Made by a program: the position numbers and the translations under genes
Notes under the pieces: model-generated
Databases searched by the model: none
What the model was told of the DNA's origin: nothing
The model's input: the letters and a program-made list of their open reading frames with translations, nothing else
Assembly (NCBI GenBank): GCA_019429045.1
Contig: JAHYJL010000005.1
Span: 1 to 43,932, forward strand
From: Bacteroidales bacterium
GTDB lineage: Bacteria > Bacteroidota > Bacteroidia > Bacteroidales > JAGOPY01
Direction: 5' to 3'
DNA: 43,932 nt
Part shown: in pieces, positions 1 to 8,762 of the stretch
Layout: each line of letters begins with the position of its first letter
Numbering within the stretch: position 1 is the first letter of the stretch

Positions 1-31
1 TACATTGTTGTATGCCGTTTATTATTCTTGC

Positions 32-98
32 ACCAACGGGTAAACCCGTTGGTTCCGAATATGTTGCAAAAATTGGAACCGACGGGTTCACCCGTCGG
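32..98. repeat. Composite palindromic repeat, left copy
   Basis: Two hairpin-forming palindromes lie in tandem. ACCAACGGGT at 32-41 pairs with ACCCGTTGGT at 44-53. CCGACGGGT at 79-87 pairs with ACCCGTCGG at 90-98. Between them is a short spacer containing TGTTGCAAA. The same order, CGTTGGTTCC then TGTTRCAAA then the CCGACGGGT palindrome, recurs at 41666-41731 in the same orientation, so this is a dispersed element. It lies downstream of the MATE gene's stop codon. Function is unknown; REP-like or 3'-end stabilising roles are possible. Confidence 0.8.
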
Positions 99-148
99 AG
101 CACAAAAAAGATGGTATGGAACGACTTCTGATACAACCTCTTGGGGAG

Positions 149-193
149 GGGGCTGAACCGGTGGGGAAAGGGGAAGGGGATAGGGGCTGAACC
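149..193. repeat. Purine-rich direct repeat next to the MATE stop codon
   Basis: GGGGCTGAACC occurs at 149-159 and again at 183-193, separated by a G-rich run built of GGGGAA-like units. The array ends 8 bp before the end of the minus-strand MATE gene. It belongs to the set of short repeats found at gene ends in this window. No function is assigned. Confidence 0.5.
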
Positions 194-201
194 CTCTCAA
201 T

Positions 202-1599
202 TTATACCTTCTTCTCCTTCCACTTCCCGCGCCGGATAAAATACCAGGCGCTAAGGGCCATCATGACCTCCGCCACCAGGATGGCGATGAACACGCCGTT
301 TTCATTCAGCCCGGTATGGACGGCCAGGTAATAGGCCAGCGGGATCTCCAGCAGCCAGTAACAGAAGAAGTTGATCCACGTCGGTGTTATTGTATCACCT
401 GCTCCGTTCAGTGAATTGACCATCACCATTCCCAGGCCGTAGGCGATGAATCCATAGCTCAGGATTCGCAGGAAGGAGGCGCCGTATTGAATGACATCCG
501 GATCGTCGATGAATAAACGGATGAATGCATCCGGGATCAGTGCGATAACCAGTCCGATGATGCCTAAGAAGACCATATTGACCAGCCCGGTGATCCGGAT
601 GGCATGAACGGCCCGTTCCGGCTTTTCCGCCCCCAGGTTCTGCCCCACGAGCGTAGCCGAAGCATTGCTAACCCCCCAGGATGGCATGAGCATGAAGAAC
701 ATCACCCGGATGGCGATCGTGTAGCCGGCCACCACATGGCTCCCGAAAAGAGCGATCACGCGCACCAGGAAAATCCAGCTCGAAGTAGCAATAAGGTATT
801 GTCCCGTAGCGCCGGCCGACAATTGCAGAAGGTTCCGGATGATTCTCCAATCGGGCTTAAGATAGTGCAGTGAAAGCCTTACCCTGTGCTTTCCGCCGAA
901 TAACAGGTAAAACTGGTAGATAACGGCCAACCCGCGGCCGATAGTCGTGGCTATCGCCGCACCTTTGATCCCGAGAGCCGGAAATGGGCCGATGCCGAAA
1001 ATCAGCATGGGATCAAGAACGATGTTCAGCAGGTTGGCTATGCCTAGCACCTTCATGGAAATGGCGGCGTCGCCGGAGCTCCTGAATATAGCGTTGTTGA
1101 TGAACAGCAGCATGATCACGATGTTAGATCCGAGGATGATCAGGGTGTAACTTCCCAGTTCCCGCGAACTGGCCTGGTCAACACCCATCAGCATAAGTAT
1201 TTCACGGTAGAAGATCATGCCCGGTATGGCCAGGATGATTGAAATCAGCGACCCGAGAATTATCGCCTGGCCCGCCGCCCTGGCTGCCTTCTCAGGCTTT
1301 TTCTCGCCGATGCGCCTTGAAACGATGGCCGTAGCAGCTGTCCCCAAACCGATCCCCAACGAGTAAATGACCGTCATCAGCGACTCGGTGATGCCCACAA
1401 CAGCGACCGTCCCGGCCCCTAGCTTTGAAACAAAGAATATGTCGGCAATGGCGAAAACCGATTCCATGGCCATCTCCAGTACCATCGGGACGGATAAAAG
1501 GAAAATCGCCCTTCCGATCTTTTCTTTGGTGAAATCCTTTTCAGAACCTGCAATGGCCTCTTTGATATCCTGAACAATATTTTGATACTTTTTAATCAT
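202..1599 (-). CDS. MATE family efflux transporter
   Basis: This 465-residue protein is predicted to be an inner-membrane exporter of drugs or metabolites driven by a Na+ or H+ gradient. After a charged cytoplasmic N-terminus of about 30 residues come about 12 hydrophobic segments. The first contains SVPMVLEMAMES, followed by GTVAVVGITES and a second-half repeat around LMPSWGVSNASATLVGQNLGA, the pattern of the MATE/DinF superfamily. The length is normal for the family. It is the last gene of a minus-strand run of three transporters, 28 bp after the EamA gene. The ATG at 1599 fits. The substrate cannot be told from sequence. Confidence 0.9.
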   Translation of the reverse strand: MIKKYQNIVQDIKEAIAGSEKDFTKEKIGRAIFLLSVPMVLEMAMESVFAIADIFFVSKLGAGTVAVVGITESLMTVIYSLGIGLGTAATAIVSRRIGEKKPEKAARAAGQAIILGSLISIILAIPGMIFYREILMLMGVDQASSRELGSYTLIILGSNIVIMLLFINNAIFRSSGDAAISMKVLGIANLLNIVLDPMLIFGIGPFPALGIKGAAIATTIGRGLAVIYQFYLLFGGKHRVRLSLHYLKPDWRIIRNLLQLSAGATGQYLIATSSWIFLVRVIALFGSHVVAGYTIAIRVMFFMLMPSWGVSNASATLVGQNLGAEKPERAVHAIRITGLVNMVFLGIIGLVIALIPDAFIRLFIDDPDVIQYGASFLRILSYGFIAYGLGMVMVNSLNGAGDTITPTWINFFCYWLLEIPLAYYLAVHTGLNENGVFIAILVAEVMMALSAWYFIRRGKWKEKKV

Positions 1600-1627
1600 G
1601 ATAAACCCTTAAAATGAGGAAAGATGA

Positions 1628-2500
1628 TCAAAATTTTCTCTGCAGGATAATCCCAGTCAATATTAAGACCAGCCCGGCAGCGGTGGCCGCCTGTATGGGC
1701 TCGCCGACAAATATCCGTATAAGTATCAGTGACAGGACCGGGGATATGAAGATCAGGTTACTGACTTTGGCTGTTGTGGCCGAAAGCCGGAGCCCTTTCA
1801 GCCAGAAAAAGAAAGCCAGGCTCATTTCAAACAGCCCGATATAGGCTGCCCCGGCCAGGGCATAACCTGACGGGATGATCATCTTTCCCATGACAAGGCA
1901 GTATATCAGGATGTAAATGAAACCCAAGGCAAAATTGAAGAACAACTTGATCACCTCGTCCCTCTTATCCCTGACATTGTTGACCCAGAACAGAGCCCAG
2001 ATGATGGTGCTCCCCAGCGCCAGGCCGGTCCCCAGCGGGTTGCTGAACTGCATCGCCAGCGGATGTCCGCCGGTGGCAATTACCCATATCCCGGCGAAGC
2101 TGATCAGGATGGCAAGAAAACTCTTCCAGCCGATCTTCTGACGAAGCATGAAGACCGACAGGATGGTCAGGATGACGGGCCAGGCGTAGTTCAAAACCAT
2201 CGCCTCCTGTGCCAGCAGGATGTCGTAAGCATATAACAGGATGACGTAATACAGGAAAGGGTTGAGGAAGGAATTGACTGCTGAATCTAACCACTGCTTT
2301 CGGGTGGTAAGCCTGATCAGTGCCCATTTCTTCTGTAACAGAATGATAATCAGCAGGACAATGGCTGAGATGAACGATGCGAAGAGCAGCATCTGGGCCG
2401 GCTCCAGGTAGTTGAGCGTCAGTTTGAAGGCTGACCCGGCGGTTGACCACATCAGCACCGCCACCCCGGCAAATAGATATGCTTTGTTTTGCTGTGTCAT
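1628..2500 (-). CDS. EamA/DMT family transporter
   Basis: This 290-residue protein has about ten hydrophobic helices in two similar halves, each starting with an EamA-type motif (AVLMWSTAGSAFKL near residue 15 and LGSTIIWALFWVNN in the middle). It belongs to the drug/metabolite transporter superfamily and probably exports a small metabolite or amino acid. Length and layout are typical for the family. It starts 6 bp after the SLC13 gene and is followed by the MATE gene, so the three are probably cotranscribed. No substrate can be assigned. Confidence 0.88.
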   Translation of the reverse strand: MTQQNKAYLFAGVAVLMWSTAGSAFKLTLNYLEPAQMLLFASFISAIVLLIIILLQKKWALIRLTTRKQWLDSAVNSFLNPFLYYVILLYAYDILLAQEAMVLNYAWPVILTILSVFMLRQKIGWKSFLAILISFAGIWVIATGGHPLAMQFSNPLGTGLALGSTIIWALFWVNNVRDKRDEVIKLFFNFALGFIYILIYCLVMGKMIIPSGYALAGAAYIGLFEMSLAFFFWLKGLRLSATTAKVSNLIFISPVLSLILIRIFVGEPIQAATAAGLVLILTGIILQRKF

Positions 2501-2506
2501 GTCATA

Positions 2507-4045
2507 TCAGGGATGAACGGCCCAATCGGGCAATGCGAGCCCGGCATGGCCGAATACGACGCTGACCATAAAATAGGTAAATGCCGTGATGATAATGGCT
2601 CCTGCCAGGTTCAGCAGCAGGCCCGTCCGGGCCATATCCGAGACGGTAATGCGGTCGGTGCCGAAAATGATCGCATTCGGCGGGGTAGCCACCGGCAGCA
2701 TGAAAGCCATCGAGGCCGACAAAGTGGCGGGCAGCATCAGGTATAAGGGGTTGATCTCCAGTGAAACCGACAGGCCTGCCAGGATTGGTAAAAGCATCTC
2801 AATGGTGGCCGTGTTGGAAGTCAGCTCGGTCAGGAACGTCACCATCAGGCAGATCATCAGGATGATCACAAAGGGATGGAGTCCCGACAGCCATGTCATC
2901 TGCTCGCCGAACCAGGTGGAAAGCCCCGATTCCTTGAAACCGCTGGCCAGGGCAAAACCACCCCCGAAAAGGAGCACGATATGCCATGGGATGCGGGTGG
3001 CCGTCTCCCAGTTAACGATCCTTTTCCCTTTTTCGCTGCGGGATGGGATGAAAAAGAGCATCACCGACATCATAACCGCCACGGTGCCGTCGTTGACATA
3101 TTCTGGGTTTGGAAATAGATTGGCCCAGCCGGGAATGACCAGGTTGCCGAAAACCAGGTCCGACCGGGTTAACCATAATACTGCCAGCATAATAAAATCG
3201 GCAAATATGATTTTCTCCTCAAATGAAAACGGGCCCAGGGCCTGGTATTGTTTCCGGAAGATCTCTTTCTCCAGACCAAGCCAGTGACTCCTGTCCGGCC
3301 TGAACCTGAAGTAAAGGAATGCCCAGGTAAAAAGGAAGAATATTGCTGTTATAGGAAAAGCGAAAAGAAACCAGGTGGCAAAGCTGATCTCCGGGGCGTG
3401 CGGGAACATGATATGAAAGATCCGGGCAAAGGAAAGATTGGGCGGGGTCCCCACCAGGGTGGCAATGCCGCCGATGGAAGCGCTGTATGCCACTCCCAGC
3501 ATCAGCCCGATGGAGAACTTGCGAATCACTCGGCTGTCGATGCTCTCTTCCAGTTTTTGCATGACCGATAGCAGGATGGGGATCATCATCATAGCTGTAG
3601 CCGTATTGGATATCCACATCGACAAAAAAGCCGTTGCCAGCATAAACCCGAGCAAAATACTGGCCGGCCTGGCCCCGGTGAACATCAGGATGCGCAGGGC
3701 GATCCTTTTGTGCAGGTTCCATTTTTGCATGGCCAGCGCCACCAGGAAGCCGCCGATAAAGAGAAAGATGACATGATTGAAATATGTCGCCGATACATCC
3801 TTGCCGTCCATAATGCCCAGCAACGGGAACAGAACGATCGGAACCAGGGCTGTGGCTGCCAAAGGAATGATCTCCGTGATCCACCAGGCGGCCATCAGCA
3901 AGCCTACGGCCAGGGTGCGGGTAACGGCCGGGTTACCAGGATCCAGATCGGTGAAAAAGACCAGCCAGATGAAAATGGCCGGAGCCATAACAAACCCGGT
4001 GATTTGACGTATTGTTAAATGTTTAACGATTTGCAAGGGGCTCAT
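2507..4045 (-). CDS. SLC13 (DASS) family sodium/dicarboxylate or sulfate symporter
   Basis: This 512-residue integral membrane protein is predicted to import dicarboxylates (succinate, malate, fumarate) or another anion with Na+. It has both SNT signatures of the family, at residues 146-148 (SNTATAMMMIP) and 410-412 (SNTATIEMLLP). It also has WWITEIIPLAATAL near residue 54 and GTPPN near 199. It is the first gene of the minus-strand transporter run and lies back to back with carbamate kinase across a 106-bp intergenic region. The ATG at 4045 gives a normal N-terminus. The SNT motifs bind Na+ and substrate in this family; the exact anion is not predictable here. Confidence 0.92.
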   Translation of the reverse strand: MSPLQIVKHLTIRQITGFVMAPAIFIWLVFFTDLDPGNPAVTRTLAVGLLMAAWWITEIIPLAATALVPIVLFPLLGIMDGKDVSATYFNHVIFLFIGGFLVALAMQKWNLHKRIALRILMFTGARPASILLGFMLATAFLSMWISNTATAMMMIPILLSVMQKLEESIDSRVIRKFSIGLMLGVAYSASIGGIATLVGTPPNLSFARIFHIMFPHAPEISFATWFLFAFPITAIFFLFTWAFLYFRFRPDRSHWLGLEKEIFRKQYQALGPFSFEEKIIFADFIMLAVLWLTRSDLVFGNLVIPGWANLFPNPEYVNDGTVAVMMSVMLFFIPSRSEKGKRIVNWETATRIPWHIVLLFGGGFALASGFKESGLSTWFGEQMTWLSGLHPFVIILMICLMVTFLTELTSNTATIEMLLPILAGLSVSLEINPLYLMLPATLSASMAFMLPVATPPNAIIFGTDRITVSDMARTGLLLNLAGAIIITAFTYFMVSVVFGHAGLALPDWAVHP

Positions 4046-4068
4046 CGGAAATTCATCGGAATCCGTAA

Positions 4069-4076
4069 CGAAGATA
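4069..4076 (-). promoter_or_regulatory. Possible -7 box for the SLC13 transporter run
   Basis: On the minus strand this reads TATCTTCG, one mismatch from the Bacteroidota -7 consensus TAnnTTTG. A TTTG lies about 16 bp upstream. It sits 24-31 bp before the ATG of the SLC13 gene. Weak on its own; supported by position. Confidence 0.35.
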
Positions 4077-4118
4077 AAAATTTAACCCGGTTCAAACGGC
4101 TGACCTAGCAAATATTCT

Positions 4119-4126
4119 TAGCTTTG
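4119..4126 (+). promoter_or_regulatory. Bacteroidota -7 promoter box for arcC-argF
   Basis: TAGCTTTG matches TAnnTTTG exactly and lies 25 bp before the arcC ATG. No clear -33 TTTG is seen at the expected distance. It shares the 106-bp intergenic region with the divergent SLC13 promoter. Confidence 0.55.
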
Positions 4127-4151
4127 CAATTCGTTTTGAAATGATAATGTT

Positions 4152-5096
4152 ATGAAAAAGCTTGGCGTTGTTGCATTTGGAGGGAATGCCCTTATCGTGA
4201 ATAAACAGAAAGGGACGATTGATGAACAGGAAGAAAACGCGTACCTGACCTGTGAGCGGTTGCTGGTTCTGATCAATTCGGGTTATGACCTGGTGATCAC
4301 GCATGGCAACGGGCCGCAGGTGGGCAATATCATGCTGGCCAATGCGGCCGGGGAAAAGCTCTATGGCGTCCCCGAAATGCCGCTCGATATTTCCGTGGCC
4401 TATTCGCAGGGTTTCATCGGCTATGTGATCGAGCAGCAGCTCAGGAATGTCTTCCGGGAGAATGACATCGACAGGGATATCATCACGATCATCACACAGG
4501 TGCTGGTGAACCAGGATGACCCGGCATTCCAGAATCCCGTCAAACCCATCGGGCCGTTCTATACTAAGGAGGAGGCCGACCGGATCAGCCAGGCTTCCGG
4601 TGCTAAGTTTGCTGAAGACCCCAGGGACAGGGGCTACCGGAAAGTGGTGGCTTCACCTCGTCCGCTGGTGATCTATAACACCAAAACGATCGAAAGAATT
4701 GCCCGGGAGGGACAGGTCGTCATCGCCGTCGGGGGAGGGGGAATACCTGCTTATTACAAAGCAGAACATAAGCTGCAGGGGATCGACGCTGTGATCGACA
4801 AAGACCACGCTTCGGCATTGCTTGCTTCCCAGATCGGAGCCTATCGCTTTTTTATCCTGACCGATGTCCCCAAAGTTTGTCTGAATTTCAATACCCCGCA
4901 GGAAAAGACGATCGACCGGATGAACATTGCCCAGGCGAAAAGGTATTTGAAGGAGGGACATTTCTCGGAAGGCAGCATGGCCCCGAAGATCCGTGCCGCC
5001 ATCTACTTCGTCGAGCATAGCGGCCGGGACGCTATCATCACCCAGACGACATTGCTGGGGGTGGATGACGGAGGGACGAGGATCACCATAGTGTAG
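4152..5096 (+). CDS. arcC: Carbamate kinase
   Basis: This 314-residue cytoplasmic enzyme makes ATP from carbamoyl phosphate and ADP, or the reverse. It belongs to the amino acid kinase fold. Visible motifs: AFGGNAL at residues 8-14, THGNGPQVGN at 50-59, PVKPIGPFY at 129-137, AVGGGGIPA at 192-200 and DAVIDKDHAS at 212-221. Length is typical (about 310). It is followed by ornithine carbamoyltransferase, which together with it converts citrulline to ornithine, CO2, NH3 and ATP. Arginine deiminase is not in the window. A 7-bp tandem repeat starts directly after its TAG stop. Confidence 0.96.
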   Translation: MKKLGVVAFGGNALIVNKQKGTIDEQEENAYLTCERLLVLINSGYDLVITHGNGPQVGNIMLANAAGEKLYGVPEMPLDISVAYSQGFIGYVIEQQLRNVFRENDIDRDIITIITQVLVNQDDPAFQNPVKPIGPFYTKEEADRISQASGAKFAEDPRDRGYRKVVASPRPLVIYNTKTIERIAREGQVVIAVGGGGIPAYYKAEHKLQGIDAVIDKDHASALLASQIGAYRFFILTDVPKVCLNFNTPQEKTIDRMNIAQAKRYLKEGHFSEGSMAPKIRAAIYFVEHSGRDAIITQTTLLGVDDGGTRITIV

Positions 5097-5152
5097 TTCA
5101 AAGGTCAAAGTTCAAAGTTTAGTTGTCCAGTTGTAAGAAACTTAAAACTTAA
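5097..5152. repeat. Heptamer repeats between arcC and argF
   Basis: Starting at the base after the arcC stop are TTCAAAG, GTCAAAG, TTCAAAG (5097-5117). Just before argF is AACTTAA twice (5139-5152). The whole 68-bp intergenic region is largely such 7-bp units. The pattern matches the gene-boundary repeats elsewhere in the window. Confidence 0.65.
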
Positions 5153-5164
5153 AATTTCATTAAT

Positions 5165-6166
5165 ATGGCTTTCAATATACGTAACCGCAGTTTTCTGAGG
5201 CTCCTGGATTTCACGCCGCAGGAGATTGATTTTTTGCTGAAACTGTCGGCTGACCTGAAAAAGGCTAAATATGCCGGCACGGAGCAGCAGCGCTTAAGAG
5301 GCAAGAATATCGTTTTGCTTTTTGAGAAGGATTCCACCCGGACGCGCTGCGCGTTTGAAGTGGCCGCCTTTGACCAGGGGGCGAATGTCACCTACCTGGG
5401 ACCTTCCGGGTCGCAGCTGAAGAAAAAAGAAACCGTGAAAGATACGGCAAGGGTGCTGGGCCGGATGTACGACGGCATCGAATACCGGGGATACGGCCAG
5501 GATATTGTCGAAGAACTGGCCAAATACGCCAATGTACCGGTATGGAACGGCCTTACCAATGAATTCCATCCCACACAGGTGCTGGCCGATTTGCTGACCA
5601 TGCAGGAGAACAGCGCTAAACCGCTCCGCGACATCGCCTTCAGTTATTTGGGAGATGCCCGCAACAACATGGGGAATTCATTGCTGGTCGGCGCGGCCAA
5701 GATGGGAATGGACTTCCGTTCTATCGCACCGAAACAATTCCAGCCCGCACCGGAACTGGTTGCTGCCTGCCGCGAGATTGCCAAAGAAACCGGCGCCCGC
5801 CTTACCATTACCGATGATCCGGCGGCAGGGGTTAAGGGGGTCGATTTTATTCATACCGATGTCTGGGTTTCCATGGGAGAACCGGATGAAGCCTGGAAAG
5901 AAAGGCTGCAACTGATGCTGCCGTACCAGGTGAACAGCGCACTGATGAAAAAGACAGGTAACCCGGATGTGAAGTTCATGCATTGCCTGCCCTCGTTCCA
6001 CAACAGGAATACGACGATAGGGGAGGATATCTACAGGAAATTTGGCGTGACCGAAATGGAAGTGACCGATGAGGTTTTCGAATCCCCGGCCTCGATTGTT
6101 TTCGACCAGGCCGAAAACCGCCTCCATACTATCAAAGCAGTAATGGTCGCCACCCTCGGCAACTAA
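5165..6166 (+). CDS. argF: Ornithine carbamoyltransferase
   Basis: This 333-residue protein transfers carbamoyl between ornithine and phosphate. The carbamoyl-phosphate loop STRTRCAFE is at residues 57-65, FHPTQ at 134-138, DVWVSMGE at 232-239 and the ornithine-site HCLPSFHNR at 273-281 (usually HCLPAFHNR). Length and sequence match the classical OTCase, distinct from the N-acetylornithine enzyme found in many Bacteroidota. Pairing with carbamate kinase favours a catabolic (arcB-like) role in citrulline fermentation, but an anabolic role is not excluded. Its 3' end overlaps the convergent rex gene by 4 bp. Confidence 0.95.
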   Translation: MAFNIRNRSFLRLLDFTPQEIDFLLKLSADLKKAKYAGTEQQRLRGKNIVLLFEKDSTRTRCAFEVAAFDQGANVTYLGPSGSQLKKKETVKDTARVLGRMYDGIEYRGYGQDIVEELAKYANVPVWNGLTNEFHPTQVLADLLTMQENSAKPLRDIAFSYLGDARNNMGNSLLVGAAKMGMDFRSIAPKQFQPAPELVAACREIAKETGARLTITDDPAAGVKGVDFIHTDVWVSMGEPDEAWKERLQLMLPYQVNSALMKKTGNPDVKFMHCLPSFHNRNTTIGEDIYRKFGVTEMEVTDEVFESPASIVFDQAENRLHTIKAVMVATLGN

Positions 6167-6783
6167 TCACTTTTCACATAAAACGCCACCTTCTCCAGCG
6201 AGGTGATCATGTCGTATTCCTCCAGGTGGACATCCCTGGGAACCAGCACTGACTTTGGCGCATAATTCAGGATACCATTGATCCCGGCTTTTACCAGTCT
6301 GTCGGCTGTGATTTGCGCCTGGTCGGCCGGTACAGTGATGATGCCGACCTTAATGTCTTCCTGCCTGATTACCTCGTCCAGCTCAGCAATATCGTGACAG
6401 GGTATCCCTGAATACTTCTTGCCTACTTTGTCGGCATTACTGTCGAAAACGGCAACGATCGAAAGCTTGGTCCGCTTGCCGCTGAAATAGTTGATGATGG
6501 CCCTTCCCAGATTCCCGACGCCGACCACGCAAACCCTGATCATGGTGTCACTGTCGATAATATCCCCGATCAGGTCAATCAGCTCCTTGACGTTATATCC
6601 TTTGCGCAATGTGCCTGTATAACCGATCAGCATGATATCGCGCCTGACCTGTACGGGTGTGATGTGGATGATTTTGGCGATCTCGTGGGAAAAAATATGT
6701 GTTTTGTCACTGTCGTGCACCATCAGCAATGCCCTGCGATACTGACTCAACCGCTCAATGGTTTTATGGGGAGGTGTTCTCAT
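6163..6783 (-). CDS. rex: Redox-sensing transcriptional repressor Rex
   Basis: This 206-residue protein has an N-terminal winged helix (about 1-78, with the typical TPVQVRRD at 42-49) and a C-terminal Rossmann domain. The dinucleotide-binding VGVGNLGRA is at 87-95. The Rex family binds DNA when NAD+ is high and lets go when NADH rises. Usual length is about 210. A perfect TTGTTAA-N4-TTAACAA box lies 67-84 bp upstream of the start, so it probably regulates itself. A second near-match at the formate dehydrogenase promoter suggests one target. Convergent with argF. Confidence 0.95.
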   Translation of the reverse strand: MRTPPHKTIERLSQYRRALLMVHDSDKTHIFSHEIAKIIHITPVQVRRDIMLIGYTGTLRKGYNVKELIDLIGDIIDSDTMIRVCVVGVGNLGRAIINYFSGKRTKLSIVAVFDSNADKVGKKYSGIPCHDIAELDEVIRQEDIKVGIITVPADQAQITADRLVKAGINGILNYAPKSVLVPRDVHLEEYDMITSLEKVAFYVKSD

Positions 6784-6849
6784 GCTGTGAAATTATGTCT
6801 GTGCTTCAGCGTACAAAAATAATTTCACAATTGTTAAAAAGCAAGTCTT

Positions 6850-6867
6850 TTGTTAATTATTTAACAA
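6850..6867. promoter_or_regulatory. Rex-type operator upstream of rex
   Basis: TTGTTAATTATTTAACAA is a perfect inverted repeat (7-4-7). It fits the known Rex box TTGTGAA-N4-TTCACAA with T in place of G in each half. It lies in the leader/promoter region of the divergently reading rex gene. A TTTCACAATTGTTAAA stretch at 6822-6837 contains two more half-sites in outward arrangement. Confidence 0.7.
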
Positions 6868-6947
6868 TTAAAGCAGTTAACTATGCCTATAAAGGGGACT
6901 AAACGAGGGAATGGGTGATTTGTGGATATGATCGTAATAAGGTAATT

Positions 6948-7445
6948 TTAATTCTGCAAGGTGGTTTCCGCAGGAATTCCCAAACCCTGGTTCCCGGAAT
7001 CGAGAACAAATTTCCATCGGCCGTTTTTATCTTTTTTCCAAATGTTGACGTATGTTCCCTGTTTCTGAACAGGTTGCCCTTCCTGAGAATACATGTCAAT
7101 TGTATAAATCCCATAAGTGTAACCCATTTCTCCTGATAATGAAACATCCGCAAACAGTGGCTCCCAGGAAAGTGTGAAATTGGTGTCACGGTGCTGGAAC
7201 ATCTTTTCAATGGCAGGGCGTCCTAATACCGGGTTCCGGTTTGGCCTGAGTAAAACGCAATCATCGCTGATGTATTCCAAAAACACTTTACGACCACCGG
7301 CTTCTGCAGATTTCCTGGAAAATTCTATATCGATTTCCAGTAATTCTTTATTTAAATATTCCTGCTTTCGGGAAGAATCACAAGCAATAGAGAGCAAAGA
7401 GAACATGATAAATACAAATGACAACCTTTTAAAATCCTTTAACAT
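6948..7445 (-). CDS. NTF2-like (DUF4440/SnoaL-type) lipoprotein
   Basis: This 165-residue protein has a signal peptide ending in a lipobox with Cys22 (LLSIAC), so it is probably a membrane-anchored lipoprotein. The remainder fits the small NTF2-like cone fold: FLEYISDDCVLLRPNRNPVLGRPAIEKMF, then strand-rich GYTYGIYTID and WKKDKNGRWKFVLDSG, the typical end of DUF4440 proteins. Families of this fold include isomerases, hydrolases and binding proteins; no catalytic residues can be named. It stands alone between rex and a divergent zinc-ribbon gene. The ATG at 7445 places the signal peptide correctly. Confidence 0.8.
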   Translation of the reverse strand: MLKDFKRLSFVFIMFSLLSIACDSSRKQEYLNKELLEIDIEFSRKSAEAGGRKVFLEYISDDCVLLRPNRNPVLGRPAIEKMFQHRDTNFTLSWEPLFADVSLSGEMGYTYGIYTIDMYSQEGQPVQKQGTYVNIWKKDKNGRWKFVLDSGNQGLGIPAETTLQN

Positions 7446-7625
7446 TCTTCTTAGTTACAGTGTTAGTAGAAGCAGTTTATTTTTAGAGGATAAAAATATA
7501 AAAATCTGTAATACAAAAATAATATATTACTGCAGTTAAAATGAGCATTTTACGTATTTGTGCCAAATTATGTAAAAAAATCTTAAAATTAATTTCTAAT
7601 AACTGCAGCATTTTTCATATATTGT

Positions 7626-7633
7626 TACTTTTG
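7626..7633 (+). promoter_or_regulatory. -7 promoter box for the zinc-ribbon gene
   Basis: TACTTTTG matches TAnnTTTG and lies about 63 bp before the ATG at 7696. The intergenic region 7446-7695 is AT-rich and contains two ACTGCAG sites (near 7531 and 7604) in opposite context; nothing else is evident in it. Confidence 0.45.
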
Positions 7634-7695
7634 TTCTACTAATGTTTAGAGCAAGCTTTAAAAATTCAAGACATACTCATAAAAACCTTTGAATT

Positions 7696-8112
7696 ATGGA
7701 AAAGCAGGTTATACTTCAGGTAAAATGTCCGCACTGCGGGCATTCATTTATGGATCCTGATCACGAGGTAAATGGTCAACCGGGCATTAAAATAGATATT
7801 GAATCAGAAAGCGGAAAAGGATTCCTTTGGTTATGTCCCATCTATGGTTGTTTTTTGCATGAAAGCGACATTACATTAAAAGAAAATGAAGTGATCAGGT
7901 TCAATTGCCCGCATTGCCATAATACACTCGCAAGAGATGTGCTTTGCAAAACCTGCAATGCACCCATGGTTGGATTTAATATTAATGTAGGGGGTAAGGT
8001 TAATGTCTGCTCGCGCAAGGGATGCCAGAAACATTATATCCTTTTTGAGGATGCCAATGACCTCATCAATTTATTCTATGAGAAATTTGAGCCCAGGGAT
8101 CTATATATGTGA
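7696..8112 (+). CDS. Cysteine-rich zinc-ribbon protein, function unknown
   Basis: This 138-residue soluble protein is built around cysteine pairs: CPHCGH near residue 12, CPIYGC near 51, CPHCHNTL near 75, CKTC near 88 and CSRKGC near 107. These would make two or three zinc ribbons. No signal peptide, membrane helix or enzymatic motif is visible. I do not recognise a named family. It lies tail to tail (1 bp apart) with a rubrerythrin-like gene, which may hint at redox or metal stress but proves nothing. Confidence 0.7.
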   Translation: MEKQVILQVKCPHCGHSFMDPDHEVNGQPGIKIDIESESGKGFLWLCPIYGCFLHESDITLKENEVIRFNCPHCHNTLARDVLCKTCNAPMVGFNINVGGKVNVCSRKGCQKHYILFEDANDLINLFYEKFEPRDLYM

Positions 8113-8113
8113 A

Positions 8114-8572
8114 TTACCAGGCTTCAATGTGTGCAGCATTCGTATAAAGTTCTTCCAATTTTACTTTATGACCCTGTTCCATTTTTGAAAGCTGCAGGAA
8201 TGTATTTTTTTGATTCAGGTCTTCGCTCGCATCGGCGAATTGCTTGTACATTGCCATTGCCTCTTCTTCCTTTTTCATAGCCAGGGCTATGCCATCGGCA
8301 AACGACATATCGTTTGTCAGAGGAGGCAATTCTGTGGCTTCAGATACTTTGTAATCAGACTTGCTCTCCTTAAAATTGAGTCTCAGTGACTCATTGTTGA
8401 GAAAAGCCTCTAAAATGTGTTTATGGGTCATTTCTTCTTCAGCCAGCTCCCGGAAAGTAGATTTAAGGTTCTCTGATGCGGCTTTTTCCGCCGCATGGCG
8501 ATAGAATTCATAAGCTTCAACCTCATTGTTAATGGCCATTTTTAAAATGTCCTTGTAGTTCCCGCTGTTCAT
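8114..8572 (-). CDS. Rubrerythrin-like ferritin family protein
   Basis: This protein of about 152 residues has two ferritin-type helical pairs. ILKMAINNEVEAYEFYRHAAEKA is followed by FRELAEEEMTHKHILEAFL, then IALAMKKEEEAMAMYKQFA and LSKMEQGHKVKLEELY. The EAYEFY, EEEMTH, EEEAMAMY and EQGHK motifs supply the Glu/His ligands of a di-iron centre. There is no rubredoxin domain. Such proteins detoxify peroxide or store iron in anaerobes. I chose the ATG at 8572 over an in-frame GTG 33 bp upstream. Confidence 0.85.
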   Translation of the reverse strand: MNSGNYKDILKMAINNEVEAYEFYRHAAEKAASENLKSTFRELAEEEMTHKHILEAFLNNESLRLNFKESKSDYKVSEATELPPLTNDMSFADGIALAMKKEEEAMAMYKQFADASEDLNQKNTFLQLSKMEQGHKVKLEELYTNAAHIEAW

Positions 8573-8612
8573 AGTATTATCGTTTAAATTAGCATTGCAT
8601 ATCACCCTGTTA

Positions 8613-8635
8613 AAGAGGAGTTAAAATAACCTCTT
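8613..8635 (-). other. Leader hairpin of the rubrerythrin-like gene
   Basis: AAGAG (8613-8617) pairs with CTCTT (8631-8635), and GTTA pairs with TAAC inside, with a two-base bulge and an AAA loop. It lies in the probable 5' untranslated region of the minus-strand gene. A regulatory role is only a guess. Confidence 0.3.
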
Positions 8636-8650
8636 GACTCAATTATTTGG

Positions 8651-8658
8651 CAAAAATA
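8651..8658 (-). promoter_or_regulatory. -7 box for the rubrerythrin-like gene
   Basis: On the minus strand this reads TATTTTTG, an exact TAnnTTTG match, about 80 bp upstream of the chosen ATG. No convincing -33 element is seen. Confidence 0.45.
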
Positions 8659-8715
8659 GTAAAATGCAGCTAACTATTTGCGATTAAAAAACACATAACG
8701 GTTCTGATATTTTAA

Positions 8716-8723
8716 TATTTTTG
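8716..8723 (+). promoter_or_regulatory. -7 box for tRNA-Sec / selAB
   Basis: TATTTTTG matches TAnnTTTG and lies 39 bp before the tRNA-Sec. Since selA starts 33 bp after the tRNA on the same strand, one transcript may carry tRNA-Sec, selA and selB. Confidence 0.45.
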
Positions 8724-8762
8724 CCTTGCAGATCCGTGTTGTTGCCCGTTTCTGTATTTTAC

